A DNA stretch of 7,208 bases from Oscillospiraceae bacterium (GTDB taxonomy: Bacteria > Bacillota > Clostridia > Oscillospirales > Ruminococcaceae). Positions within the stretch are counted from its first letter, which is position 1. Each line of letters starts with the position of its first letter. Location of the stretch: NCBI GenBank assembly GCA_017410745.1, contig JAFPPJ010000062.1, positions 1-7,208 of the forward strand. The letters run 5' to 3'. Below, in pieces: positions 1-5,494 of this stretch. The notes beneath the pieces were generated by a model, which saw only the letters and a list, made by a program, of their open reading frames with translations, was not told the DNA's origin and searched no databases. A program made the translations under genes and the position numbers.

Positions 1-45
1 ATCTATTGCGCAAGCGTGCAGGTTCAAGTCCTGTCACCCGCACCA
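1..45 (+). tRNA. tRNA-Leu, 3' part only (5' end outside window)
   Basis: The visible part holds the 3' side of the anticodon stem (about 1-5), a variable arm that folds as a short stem around GCAA (6-17), a T arm with stem GCAGG/CCTGT and loop TTCAAGT (18-34), the 3' acceptor strand CACCCGC, discriminator A and an encoded CCA (43-45). The extra variable-arm stem marks a class II tRNA (Leu, Ser or bacterial Tyr). The acceptor implies a 5' strand GCGGGTG, which is the usual leucine tRNA acceptor in Firmicutes; Ser and Tyr tRNAs normally begin GGA. The anticodon is not in the window, so the isoacceptor cannot be given. Confidence 0.9.
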
Positions 46-52
46 ACATAAG

Positions 53-79
53 CGCTCCACCATCAGGTGGGGCGTTTTT
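53..79 (+). terminator. Intrinsic terminator of the tRNA gene
   Basis: The 9-bp stem CGCTCCACC/GGTGGGGCG (53-61 with 66-74, one G-T pair) closes a 4-base ATCA loop and is followed by TTTTT (75-79). It begins 7 bases after the tRNA CCA end, so it should end the tRNA transcript and insulate the operon downstream. Confidence 0.9.
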
Positions 80-120
80 GGCATCTTGTGCATGAATAGG
101 TGCAACTCGCGCATAAGCCC

Positions 121-149
121 TTGCATTGCTCCGGTATATGTGATATGAT
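121..149 (+). promoter_or_regulatory. Sigma-A type promoter of the LytTR-DUF3021-ABC operon
   Basis: The -35 box TTGCAT (121-126) lies 17 bases before the -10 box TATGAT (144-149). The -10 is preceded by TGTGA, matching the Gram-positive extended -10 (TRTG) element. The expected start is near 156, giving a leader of about 250 bases before the first gene. Fifteen bases covering this -10 (136-150) recur exactly at 3878-3892 in the promoter of the acetyltransferase region. Confidence 0.75.
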
Positions 150-156
150 AGCATCA

Positions 157-171
157 ATGAAACAGTTTCAT
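157..171. promoter_or_regulatory. Perfect palindrome at the transcription start, possible operator
   Basis: ATGAAAC-A-GTTTCAT is a perfect 7-bp inverted repeat around one base, starting 7 bases after the -10 box. A protein bound here would block initiation or early elongation. Its right half ACAGTTTCA resembles half-sites reported for LytTR regulators such as ComE, although those are usually paired direct repeats and no clear second copy lies 12 bases away. Autoregulation by the LytTR protein encoded downstream is an inference. Confidence 0.45.
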
Positions 172-406
172 ATAATAAGCCGACATCCGACACCGCCGAA
201 CGGCACTGCATAACTTAACGAAACAGCCTAACAGTACCCCTGTTCCGAGAATAGTATAACAGGTTTGCTGCGAATGCGTATCGAATAGCCGTCGGCCTTG
301 CCTATGATGTACATCCAAATGAGAGTACCGAGCCGCAAGCTAAACCGCCTCGCAGGTAAACCTCAACGAAATGGCTGTCGGCTTGCCGACCCGAGGGAGT
401 GATTGA
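172..406 (+). promoter_or_regulatory. Long untranslated leader of the LytTR operon
   Basis: I see no gene here. AACAG occurs at 222-226, 230-234 and 258-262, its complement CTGTT at 240-244, and a further copy lies in the start-site palindrome at 161-165. A hairpin GTCGGC-TT-GCCGAC (377-390) sits just before the ribosome binding site GAGGGAG (393-399). The segment TGTCGGCTT (376-384) could instead pair over 9 bp with AAGCCGACA (177-185), so two exclusive folds are possible close to the start codon. A 32-codon reading frame from ATG 304 to TGA 402 has no ribosome binding site and is not called as a gene. Confidence 0.4.
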
Positions 407-850
407 GTGAGAATATCCATAAGTACAGACCCGTCATTGACGGAGGCAGAGGTGCATATAACCTGCCCGCAGCTCACGCCGGATATAGAAAGGCTGATAG
501 CAGCGCTGCGCATAATGGACAGCAAGATGACAGTCATAAAGGATGCTGAGACATTCATACTCGATATATCGGAGATAGCGTATATCGAGTCGGTGGACAG
601 GAAGACCTTTGTGTATACCGACAAGGACTGCTACGAAACGAAGCTGAAGCTGTACGAGACCGAGGAACGTCTGTGCGGTGCGGGCTTCCTGCGCATAAGC
701 AAGTCCTGCCTTGTAAATCTGCGATATATCCGCTCCCTTCGCTCGGAGCTTGACAGGAGGCTTCGCCTGACGCTTGAGAACGGCGAGCAGATCATAGTAT
801 CAAGGCAGTATTCCGATGATATAAAGACACGACTGGGGGTAAGGCAATGA
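407..850 (+). CDS. Stand-alone LytTR-family DNA-binding transcriptional regulator
   Basis: This 147-residue protein has a short N-terminal region (1-38) and a LytTR DNA-binding domain over about 40-145. Recognisable elements are the beta-strand run ILDISEIAYIES (51-62), the FLRISKS segment (94-100) followed by VNLRYI, and the C-terminal VSRQY (131-135). There is no receiver domain, so it is not a classical two-component response regulator; such proteins act with a membrane partner, here the next gene. The start is GTG at 407: a TGA at 404-406 in the same frame rules out an earlier start, and GAGGGAG (393-399) is 7 bases upstream. It overlaps the next gene by ATGA. It probably controls its own operon. 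Family call is firm; targets and signal are unknown. Confidence 0.92.
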   Translation: MRISISTDPSLTEAEVHITCPQLTPDIERLIAALRIMDSKMTVIKDAETFILDISEIAYIESVDRKTFVYTDKDCYETKLKLYETEERLCGAGFLRISKSCLVNLRYIRSLRSELDRRLRLTLENGEQIIVSRQYSDDIKTRLGVRQ

Positions 851-1317
851 AGCGTTCGGCAATAAAGAGCATTCTCACTCATACATTCATGATATACGGC
901 ATACTCACACTTCTGCTCAATATATTCACGCTGCTGTTCGGCGACAGCTCATACGGCTATTCTACCATGTTCTCGCTTTCGGGGCAGGGGATAGGCACAG
1001 CCACGAGCTTCCAGTTCCTCGGCGCAATAGCAATAATAAATATACTCAACCATGTTCTCATGAGTGACAGCCTCATCATAAAAATGAACCGTACACTGCG
1101 CATGGGAGTGCTGTTCACGAGCGTGTTCGCCGTGATGATCGCATTCACCGCAATGTTCGGCTGGTTCCCGCTCGACGACATAAAGGCATGGGCAATGTTC
1201 ATCATATGCTCGTGCGTGTGCATCACCATAAGCACGATAGTATCATCATGGTCGAAGAAGCAGGAGGATATGAACCTTGAAGAGGCACTCAGACGTGCAA
1301 AGGAGGAAAATACATGA
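847..1317 (+). CDS. DUF3021 family four-helix membrane protein
   Basis: This 156-residue protein has four likely membrane helices at about 13-31, 50-71, 87-105 and 113-134, then a charged cytoplasmic tail (136-156, rich in Lys, Glu and Arg). Size, helix layout and position directly after a stand-alone LytTR gene fit DUF3021. In related LytTR-membrane protein pairs the membrane protein restrains the DNA-binding partner, so an inhibitor or sensor role is inferred. The start codon overlaps the LytTR stop (ATGA, 847-850), with GGGGGTAAGG just upstream, and its own stop overlaps the ABC ATPase start. The tight coupling suggests regulator and partner are made in fixed proportion. Confidence 0.85.
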   Translation: MKRSAIKSILTHTFMIYGILTLLLNIFTLLFGDSSYGYSTMFSLSGQGIGTATSFQFLGAIAIINILNHVLMSDSLIIKMNRTLRMGVLFTSVFAVMIAFTAMFGWFPLDDIKAWAMFIICSCVCITISTIVSSWSKKQEDMNLEEALRRAKEENT

Positions 1318-2156
1318 AAATATCAGTACAGAATATAACCAAGCGCTTCGGTGCACATACCGTGCTCGGCGGCGTGAATCTTGAAGCAGGCAGCGAGATA
1401 TTCGGCCTGCTCGGCCCCTCGGGAGCGGGCAAGACCACTCTCATACGCATACTCACAGGGCAGCTCACGCCCGACAGCGGCAGAGCGCAGATAAACGGCT
1501 TCAACTGCAGCGCGCTCGGCGATAAGGAACGCAGACGCTTCGGCATCATGATGGATGATTTCGGGGTGTATGACCGTCTCACCTGCTACGAGAATATGAA
1601 GGTGTTCGCGAGGATATACGGCATCAGCAATGATATGATATACTCTGCCCTTGACAAGGTGGGTCTGTCGGATGCCGCCAAAACTCCCGCAATGAAGCTG
1701 TCAAAGGGCATGACAAACAGGCTCAGGCTCGCAAGGGCGTTCATGACCGACCCGGATATACTCTTCCTTGATGAGCCTACCAGCGGACTTGACCCCACCT
1801 CTGCCAACGAGATACATAAGCTGCTCATCGCGGAGAAGAACAAGGGCAAGACCATATTCCTCACCACCCATACCATGAGCGAGGCGGAGAAGCTGTGCGA
1901 CCATATAGCACTGCTGTGCGACGGCAGGATCATCGAGCACGGCAAGCCGCAGGAGATATGCCGCAGATATGATGACTGCAAGCAGCTGCGCATACACCTT
2001 GCCGACGGCACGGACACATCAATGCCTCATGACAAGACCGCCGCAAACAGGATAGCAGAGCTTATCAGCAGCGGCAGGGCAGTGACAATACATACCACCG
2101 AACCCGATCTTGAAACGGTGTTCATGAAGCTTACCGGAAAGGAGCTCTCAGCATGA
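1314..2156 (+). CDS. ABC transporter ATP-binding protein (ABC-2 exporter type)
   Basis: This 280-residue nucleotide-binding subunit has Walker A GPSGAGKTT (34-42), signature LSKGM (129-133, the variant common in ABC-2 exporters instead of LSGGQ), Walker B DILFLDEP (148-155) with catalytic Glu154, D-loop SGLDP (157-161) and switch His186 in LTTHTMSEAE. The Q-loop region reads MMDDFGVYDRLT (79-90), so the usual Gln is Asp; acidic residues here are frequent in this subfamily. The last 80 residues form the C-terminal extension typical of drug, peptide or lantibiotic-immunity type ATPases. The ribosome binding site AGGAGG (1301-1306) is ideally placed before ATG 1314. It should power the permease encoded next. 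The substrate cannot be told from sequence. Confidence 0.95.
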   Translation: MKISVQNITKRFGAHTVLGGVNLEAGSEIFGLLGPSGAGKTTLIRILTGQLTPDSGRAQINGFNCSALGDKERRRFGIMMDDFGVYDRLTCYENMKVFARIYGISNDMIYSALDKVGLSDAAKTPAMKLSKGMTNRLRLARAFMTDPDILFLDEPTSGLDPTSANEIHKLLIAEKNKGKTIFLTTHTMSEAEKLCDHIALLCDGRIIEHGKPQEICRRYDDCKQLRIHLADGTDTSMPHDKTAANRIAELISSGRAVTIHTTEPDLETVFMKLTGKELSA

Positions 2157-2848
2157 AAAATATAACAGCAGTATTCTTAAAGCAGCTTACCGACACATTC
2201 AAGAACAAGACGGTACTCATACAGTTCGTCATGTTCCCCATACTCACGCTCGTTATGGAGAATACCATAACGCTTGAGAATATGCCCGAGCATTTCTTCG
2301 CAAAGCTGTTCGCGGTGATGTTCGTGGGAATGGCTCCTCTGACCACGATGGCATCCATCATATCCGAGGAGAAGGAGAAGAACACGCTGCGCGTGCTCAT
2401 CATGAGCAATGTCAGCCCTGCACAGTATCTTGCGGGAATAGGCGCGTATGTGTTTATGATGGGGCTTGCGGCTTCGGGTCTGTTCGCATGGTCATGCGGC
2501 TGCACGGGAAAAGACCTTGCACTGTTCCTCGCAGCGATGAGCGCAGGCATCATACTTTCGGGACTTACGGGAGCGGTCATCGGCATATTCGGCAAGAACA
2601 TGATGGCGGCTACATCCATGTACATCCCCGTGATGGCAGTGTTCTCATTCCTGCCCATGATATCCATGTTCAACGAATCCGTGAAGAAGATAGCACGTTT
2701 TACCTACTCACAGCAGATAAGCGAGATGATAAACAGCATAGGCTCGTCACAGAGCATATCCGCATCGAGTATCGGCGTCATAGCCGCGAACTTTGCGATA
2801 GCACTCCTCATCTTCGTCCTGATATACAGGAAAAAGGGTGTAGAATAA
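2153..2848 (+). CDS. ABC-2 type transporter permease
   Basis: This 231-residue membrane protein has about six hydrophobic segments (near 20-40, 50-70, 92-115, 121-145, 152-172 and 207-225). Between segments two and three lies ISEEKEKNTLRVLIMSNVSP (70-89), the cytoplasmic coupling motif of ABC-2 permeases, usually written EExxxGTLxxLxxxPV. It should dimerise and pair with the ATPase upstream to form a small exporter. Its ATG overlaps the ATPase stop (ATGA, 2153-2156) with AAAGGAG (2138-2144) as ribosome binding site. The protein is short for the family but complete, with a basic C-terminal end (YRKKGVE) and a TAA stop. The cargo is unknown; export of a drug, peptide or lipid is possible. Confidence 0.9.
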   Translation: MKNITAVFLKQLTDTFKNKTVLIQFVMFPILTLVMENTITLENMPEHFFAKLFAVMFVGMAPLTTMASIISEEKEKNTLRVLIMSNVSPAQYLAGIGAYVFMMGLAASGLFAWSCGCTGKDLALFLAAMSAGIILSGLTGAVIGIFGKNMMAATSMYIPVMAVFSFLPMISMFNESVKKIARFTYSQQISEMINSIGSSQSISASSIGVIAANFAIALLIFVLIYRKKGVE

Positions 2849-2851
2849 GAC

Positions 2852-2877
2852 ACAGCGTCCGCACAAGCGGACGCTGT
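2852..2877. terminator. Shared hairpin between convergent genes, probable bidirectional terminator
   Basis: An 11-bp perfect stem (2852-2862 with 2867-2877) closes the loop ACAA. It starts 4 bases after the permease stop and ends 3 bases before the stop of the convergent hydrolase gene. The U-tracts are poor on both sides (TTCTCAT on plus, GTCTTATT on minus), so efficiency is uncertain. Position and stem strength support the call. Confidence 0.65.
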
Positions 2878-2879
2878 TC

Positions 2880-3698
2880 TCATATCTCTTTGCGGTAGCC
2901 GACTTTCATCTGCACCGCAATGTCACCGAGCTCCTGCCTCAGGATACTGTATGCCCTGTTCTTCGTGCAGTGCCCCGTGCATACATATCCTATGCCTGTC
3001 TCCTTTATCTTCCGTGCGACCTCGCGTATCTCACTGCCAGGCTTGTTGAACAGGTGAAATCCGCCGATGAGCCCGTAGACCTTCTTGTCGGGGAATGTCT
3101 GCTGCACCTCGTTTATGATATTGACAGCACCGCCATGGGAGCAGGAATTGATTATCACAAGACCTTTGTCCGTATCCAGTACAAGGCTCTGCTCGTGCGA
3201 GAAGTCATCGGGTATCCATCCGTCGGGCGTTTTCCTGCACATGCCGTCGCGCCTGCCTATCTCTGACAGCCCCTTTGTCTTGTGCGGGATGAGGTATGCC
3301 CCGTCTGTCAGCATATAGTCGCCGGATACTCTTTCTATCCTGTCGGGATATTTGCTCAGCATACCCTTTGGCATACCCGCATACATCCTGAAACACAGTA
3401 TCTTGCCGTAGCAGTCCTCACCGGCTTTATCCCTGATATACAGCTTTGCCTTGCTGTTGCTCCCGAAAAATGCAGGGAAGCCGTTTGCGTGATCGCAGTG
3501 GGCGTGGCTGAGCACGGCATAGTCTATATCAGCGCAGTCTATGCCCATTTTCTGCATATTCTTCAGGAAAAGAGCGGTGCCGCCCGAATCCACAAGTATC
3601 TTGCTGCCGCGGTGCTCTGCCAGTATGCATAAGCCCCATTCGCCCTTGATGTCTCCGCTTGGGATATTGTCTACTATAACTGTTATCGCTGTTGTCAT
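2880..3698 (-). CDS. MBL-fold metallo-hydrolase, DHPS-like (COG1237) family
   Basis: This 272-residue protein has the metallo-beta-lactamase signature SHAHCDHANG (64-73; His65, His67, Asp69, His70), His188 in NSCSHGG and His243 in TGHCT. Further conserved points are HEQSL (168-172) and GGFHL (212-216). This layout fits the subgroup that includes the archaeal enzyme annotated as a dihydropterin ribofuranosyl-aminobenzene phosphate synthase; in bacteria the substrate is usually unknown. All metal ligands are present, so an active two-metal hydrolase is expected. No signal peptide is seen, so it is cytoplasmic. The start at 3698 is supported by an unusual ribosome binding site AAGGGGGG ending 5 bases upstream. 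It has its own promoter (3755-3783) and stands alone. Confidence 0.9.
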   Translation of the reverse strand: MTTAITVIVDNIPSGDIKGEWGLCILAEHRGSKILVDSGGTALFLKNMQKMGIDCADIDYAVLSHAHCDHANGFPAFFGSNSKAKLYIRDKAGEDCYGKILCFRMYAGMPKGMLSKYPDRIERVSGDYMLTDGAYLIPHKTKGLSEIGRRDGMCRKTPDGWIPDDFSHEQSLVLDTDKGLVIINSCSHGGAVNIINEVQQTFPDKKVYGLIGGFHLFNKPGSEIREVARKIKETGIGYVCTGHCTKNRAYSILRQELGDIAVQMKVGYRKEI

Positions 3699-3754
3699 AT
3701 ATGCCCCCCTTACTGCTCCATCCGATGAAGCGTTGTCTTTTCTGAGCTATACTC

Positions 3755-3783
3755 ATATTATCACTTGCGGATGCACTTGTCAA
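3755..3783 (-). promoter_or_regulatory. Promoter of the MBL-fold hydrolase gene
   Basis: Read on the minus strand, TTGACA (3783-3778) is followed after 17 bases by TAATAT (3760-3755), preceded by AGTGA as an extended -10. The start is expected near 3748, giving about 50 bases of leader before ATG 3698. Confidence 0.85.
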
Positions 3784-3868
3784 TAGCTATATACTATAAT
3801 TGTACATATGAACAAATATTCATGTAAAATCGGGGATATTCTGCATATTTTATCGGAAGCTATTGACA
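3778..3868. repeat. 11-bp inverted repeat covering both divergent -35 boxes
   Basis: TGTCAATAGCT (3778-3788) and AGCTATTGACA (3858-3868) are perfect inverted copies, and each contains the -35 hexamer of one of two promoters that fire away from each other. The 69 bases between are very AT-rich, with small palindromes (TGTACA, CATATG, ATGAA/TTCAT). Six bases of each arm are explained by the shared -35 consensus; the other five matching bases (ATAGCT/AGCTAT) are not. Confidence 0.6.
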
Positions 3869-3891
3869 GATGGGGAAATATGTGATATGAT
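3863..3891 (+). promoter_or_regulatory. Near-consensus promoter of the GNAT leader
   Basis: TTGACA (3863-3868), a 17-base spacer and TATGAT (3886-3891), with TGTGA as extended -10. This is the strongest promoter in the window. The start is expected near 3898, about 200 bases before the acetyltransferase start codon. Confidence 0.9.
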
Positions 3892-3922
3892 ATCTCTGTC
3901 AACTGAAAGGCAGGTGAATGAT

Positions 3923-3982
3923 ATGAATATGCTTACAGATACGAGAATATCTATCATTCACTTTATGTTGTCATCCGAATGA
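3923..3982 (+). CDS. Putative 19-residue leader peptide
   Basis: The frame reads MNMLTDTRISIIHFMLSSE and ends in TGA. AAAGGCAGG (3906-3914) is a plausible ribosome binding site 8 bases before ATG 3923; ATG 3929 and GTG 3914 are in the same frame. It starts about 25 bases after the predicted transcription start, in front of a terminator and a structured ribosome binding site, which is where regulatory leader peptides sit. Codons 7-10 overlap the candidate antiterminator arm (3941-3950), so a ribosome there would affect the choice of fold. It has no run of one amino acid, so amino-acid attenuation is not suggested. Drug-induced stalling is possible but unproven. It is too short for statistical support. 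Confidence 0.5.
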   Translation: MNMLTDTRISIIHFMLSSE

Positions 3983-4041
3983 AGAGGAGACGGCAAGTCC
4001 CTTGATGCGGTCACAGGGCCGGATGTGATATGAAGAAATCC

Positions 4042-4075
4042 AAGTGTTCTCGTTATCGGGGACGCTTTTTGTTTT
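4042..4075 (+). terminator. Intrinsic terminator (attenuator) before the acetyltransferase gene
   Basis: An 11-bp stem (4042-4052 with 4057-4067, three G-T pairs) closes the loop TTAT and is followed by TTTGTTTT (4068-4075). It lies between the promoter at 3863-3891 and the start codon at 4100, with no full gene between, so it can only act on the leader transcript. Confidence 0.8.
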
Positions 4076-4099
4076 GTAAGACCGCATTAAGGAGTATGA

Positions 4100-5059
4100 A
4101 TGAAAATATTATCTGTAAAGAACGATAGTGACCTGTGTGAAAAGGTCAAAGCCTACTGCAGGGAGAATTGGGGCAAGGTGTATGACAGCTTTGCCGGGAA
4201 TGCCGACAAGAGCGTTGCTGCGGAGAGATTTCCGCAGACGTGGGTGCTGTACGGCGGTCATTCGGGGGACCGACAGCAAAGGATAATAGGCTTCTATCAG
4301 CTTGACAAGCAGGATCATCTGACCATTCACACGTCCCTTTCGCCGTTTATCACTACACTTTTTGTTGACCCTGCTTTCAGGGGTGGCGAGCTTTACGGCA
4401 AGGCGCTGCTCGACCACGCAAGAGAGATGCTCGGGCAGATGGGATATGACACCGCCTATCTCACCACCGATCTCATCGGCTACTATTAGCGCTGCGGATT
4501 TGAAGAGTACGGGCTTGACATCACCGATTACGGCAGTCCTGCAAAAGTCTATTCATCAGACACGCTGACGGATATCCGCTATGAGATATTCGACAAGCGC
4601 AGCCCTATGCCAGATTGCATATGCCTTGAAACGAAACAGCTGCAAGCACCACTTCACGAGAGCAAGGCATGGCATTTGTGGTTTGAAAGGAAGAATGGTA
4701 TCTGTACTAACTGGAAGGCACATTGGTTTACGGTGACGGCATTTTGCAGAGGGCAGGTTGCGGGCAATGTGAACTTTCTGCAAGACCCCGATGACCCGAG
4801 AGGCTGGTATCTTGGCGATCTTTGCGTGGGGGATGCATACCGCAGGCGAGGGATAGCGAGCAAAATGCTCCGCAAGGGCTTTGACCGCATCTTACGCATA
4901 TCAAACGGCGGTGAGTATATCTATGCGTATATTGAAAAGGACGATCTGCCGTCTGCCGGACTTCACAGGAAACTGGGATTTGCCGATACGGGCGAGGTCA
5001 AGCCTTTTGGCGGGCTGATGTTCGGCGATGATGAGACCACCTGGGTGAAATGCCTCTGA
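4100..5059 (+). pseudogene. Two-domain GNAT acetyltransferase with an in-frame TAG
   Basis: One frame of 319 codons is open except for TAG at codon 130 (4487-4489). The N-terminal GNAT domain (1-150) has the acetyl-CoA binding segment LFVDPAFRGGELYGKALL (87-104), then LTTDLIGYY-stop-RCGFEEYG, where family members usually have YYEKxGF; GAG to TAG is a one-base change. The C-terminal GNAT domain (about 170-319) has GDLCVGDAYRRRGIASKML with the RRRGIA pyrophosphate loop at 248-253 and ends SAGLHRKLGFADTGE. Nothing else is damaged. The start is ATG 4100, with AAGGAG 5 bases upstream. Possible products are a 129-residue stub, a C-terminal domain restarted at ATG 4607 (no good ribosome binding site), or a read-through protein. 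Acetyl transfer from acetyl-CoA is the family reaction; the acceptor is unknown, though the leader would suit a resistance enzyme. Confidence 0.85.
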
Positions 5060-5064
5060 TGCTC

Positions 5065-5102
5065 TGCGGCTTACCTGCCATGTGCGGGTATGCCGCATTA
5101 TT
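5065..5102 (+). terminator. Terminator-like hairpin after the GNAT gene
   Basis: TGCGGCTTACC (5065-5075) pairs with GGTATGCCGCA (5087-5097) with one mismatch and continues inward by three more pairs to a 5-base loop. It begins 5 bases after the GNAT stop codon. The tail TTATT is weak, so termination may be partial. Confidence 0.5.
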
Positions 5103-5128
5103 GTCCGCCCTCCGCTATATCACACGGA

Positions 5129-5163
5129 AAAGCACCTTGATGCAGATATCATCAAGGTGCTTT
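5129..5163. terminator. Bidirectional terminator between convergent genes
   Basis: AAAGCACCTTGATG (5129-5142) and CATCAAGGTGCTTT (5150-5163) form a perfect 14-bp stem with loop CAGATAT. The outer A/T pairs give TTT on the plus strand and TTTT on the minus strand, so it can stop transcripts from the GNAT gene and from the small minus-strand gene. No gene is seen in 5060-5212. Confidence 0.75.
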
Positions 5164-5212
5164 GATGAATTTATGTCCTTAGCCGGCCCGGATGCCCCTG
5201 CGGCACCTGCCT

Positions 5213-5494
5213 TCAGGATCTGTTCAGCAATTCCGGCTGTCTTTGATCGTTTTCTTCCTTCTTCTCGGAGAATAAGAAACGTTCGGAATCAGTGCCTTGC
5301 CTATACAGAGTATCTGCCAACTCATCCAGCTCGGCAGAACCGAACAGGTCATACTCTTCTTTCGATATCTCATAATACCTGTTATACCAGGCGATCCGGG
5401 TGATCGTGCAAGCAAGGACGTATTTGTCCGATTCGGGAGAATAGCCGACGAAATAGTATTTATTCCGGTTTACCTTTTCGTTTTCGAGTTTCAT
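5213..5494 (-). CDS. Small hypothetical protein (93 residues), function unknown
   Basis: I do not recognise a characterised family. The N-terminal half is aromatic-rich: KYYFVGYSPESDKYVLACT (12-30), then ITRIAWYNRYYEISKEEYDLF (31-51). The second half is acidic and helical (SAELDELADTLYRQ), ending in a charged polar tail (SEKKEENDQRQPE). There is no signal peptide or membrane segment, so a cytoplasmic protein of mixed beta and alpha structure is likely. Regular codon use and its own Shine-Dalgarno favour a real gene. ATG 5494 was chosen although AAAGGAGGG (5525-5517) is 22 bases away, because the intervening hairpin brings it to normal spacing and no start codon lies nearer in this frame. It lies downstream of the helicase-loader gene on the same strand and may be cotranscribed with it. 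Confidence 0.75.
   Translation of the reverse strand: MKLENEKVNRNKYYFVGYSPESDKYVLACTITRIAWYNRYYEISKEEYDLFGSAELDELADTLYRQGTDSERFLFSEKKEENDQRQPELLNRS

Larger units (their letters stand above)
3898..4099 (+). promoter_or_regulatory. Structured attenuator-like leader of the acetyltransferase gene
   Basis: Stem 1 pairs 3912-3923 with 3952-3963 (12 bp, one G-T) and encloses the start of a 19-codon ORF. A terminator lies at 4042-4075. Stem 2 pairs CCTTGATGCGGTC (4000-4012) with GACCGCATTAAGG (4080-4092), 13 bp with one G-T, and covers the AAGG of the gene's ribosome binding site AAGGAG (4089-4094). A candidate antiterminator pairs ACGAGAATAT (3941-3950), inside the small ORF, with GTGTTCTCGT (4044-4053), the rising arm of the terminator (10 bp, two G-T). 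The default reading is off: termination first, and a masked ribosome binding site in any read-through transcript. Translation of the small ORF, or stalling on it, would change the fold. I do not recognise a known riboswitch or T-box. Confidence 0.7.

Noticed and set aside
1..120. Possible integration site of a mobile element at the tRNA 3' end
   Set aside because: No second copy of the tRNA 3' sequence, no integrase and no excision-type gene occur in the window; the tRNA is followed by a normal terminator.
304..402. 32-codon reading frame just before the LytTR gene
   Set aside because: It has no ribosome binding site, an Arg-rich composition typical of chance frames in GC-rich leaders, and overlaps the hairpin and Shine-Dalgarno of the real gene.
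2488..2898. 136-codon open frame overlapping the permease gene
   Set aside because: It is a different-frame shadow inside a clear ABC-2 permease, rich in His and Arg, with no recognisable domain.
2970..3632. Plus-strand open frames opposite the hydrolase gene
   Set aside because: They are antisense to a gene with an intact metal-binding motif set, and their translations show no recognisable family.
3923..3982. Relation of the leader peptide to the ErmC leader peptide
   Set aside because: Both are 19 residues and share an IS-x-x-H-aromatic core as I recall it, but the match is only a few residues in a very short peptide, and the downstream gene is an acetyltransferase, not a methyltransferase.
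3898..4099. T-box or other known riboswitch as the explanation for the leader
   Set aside because: I find no T-box antiterminator sequence with its conserved GGTGG-type bulge and no core of a riboswitch that I can recognise by eye.
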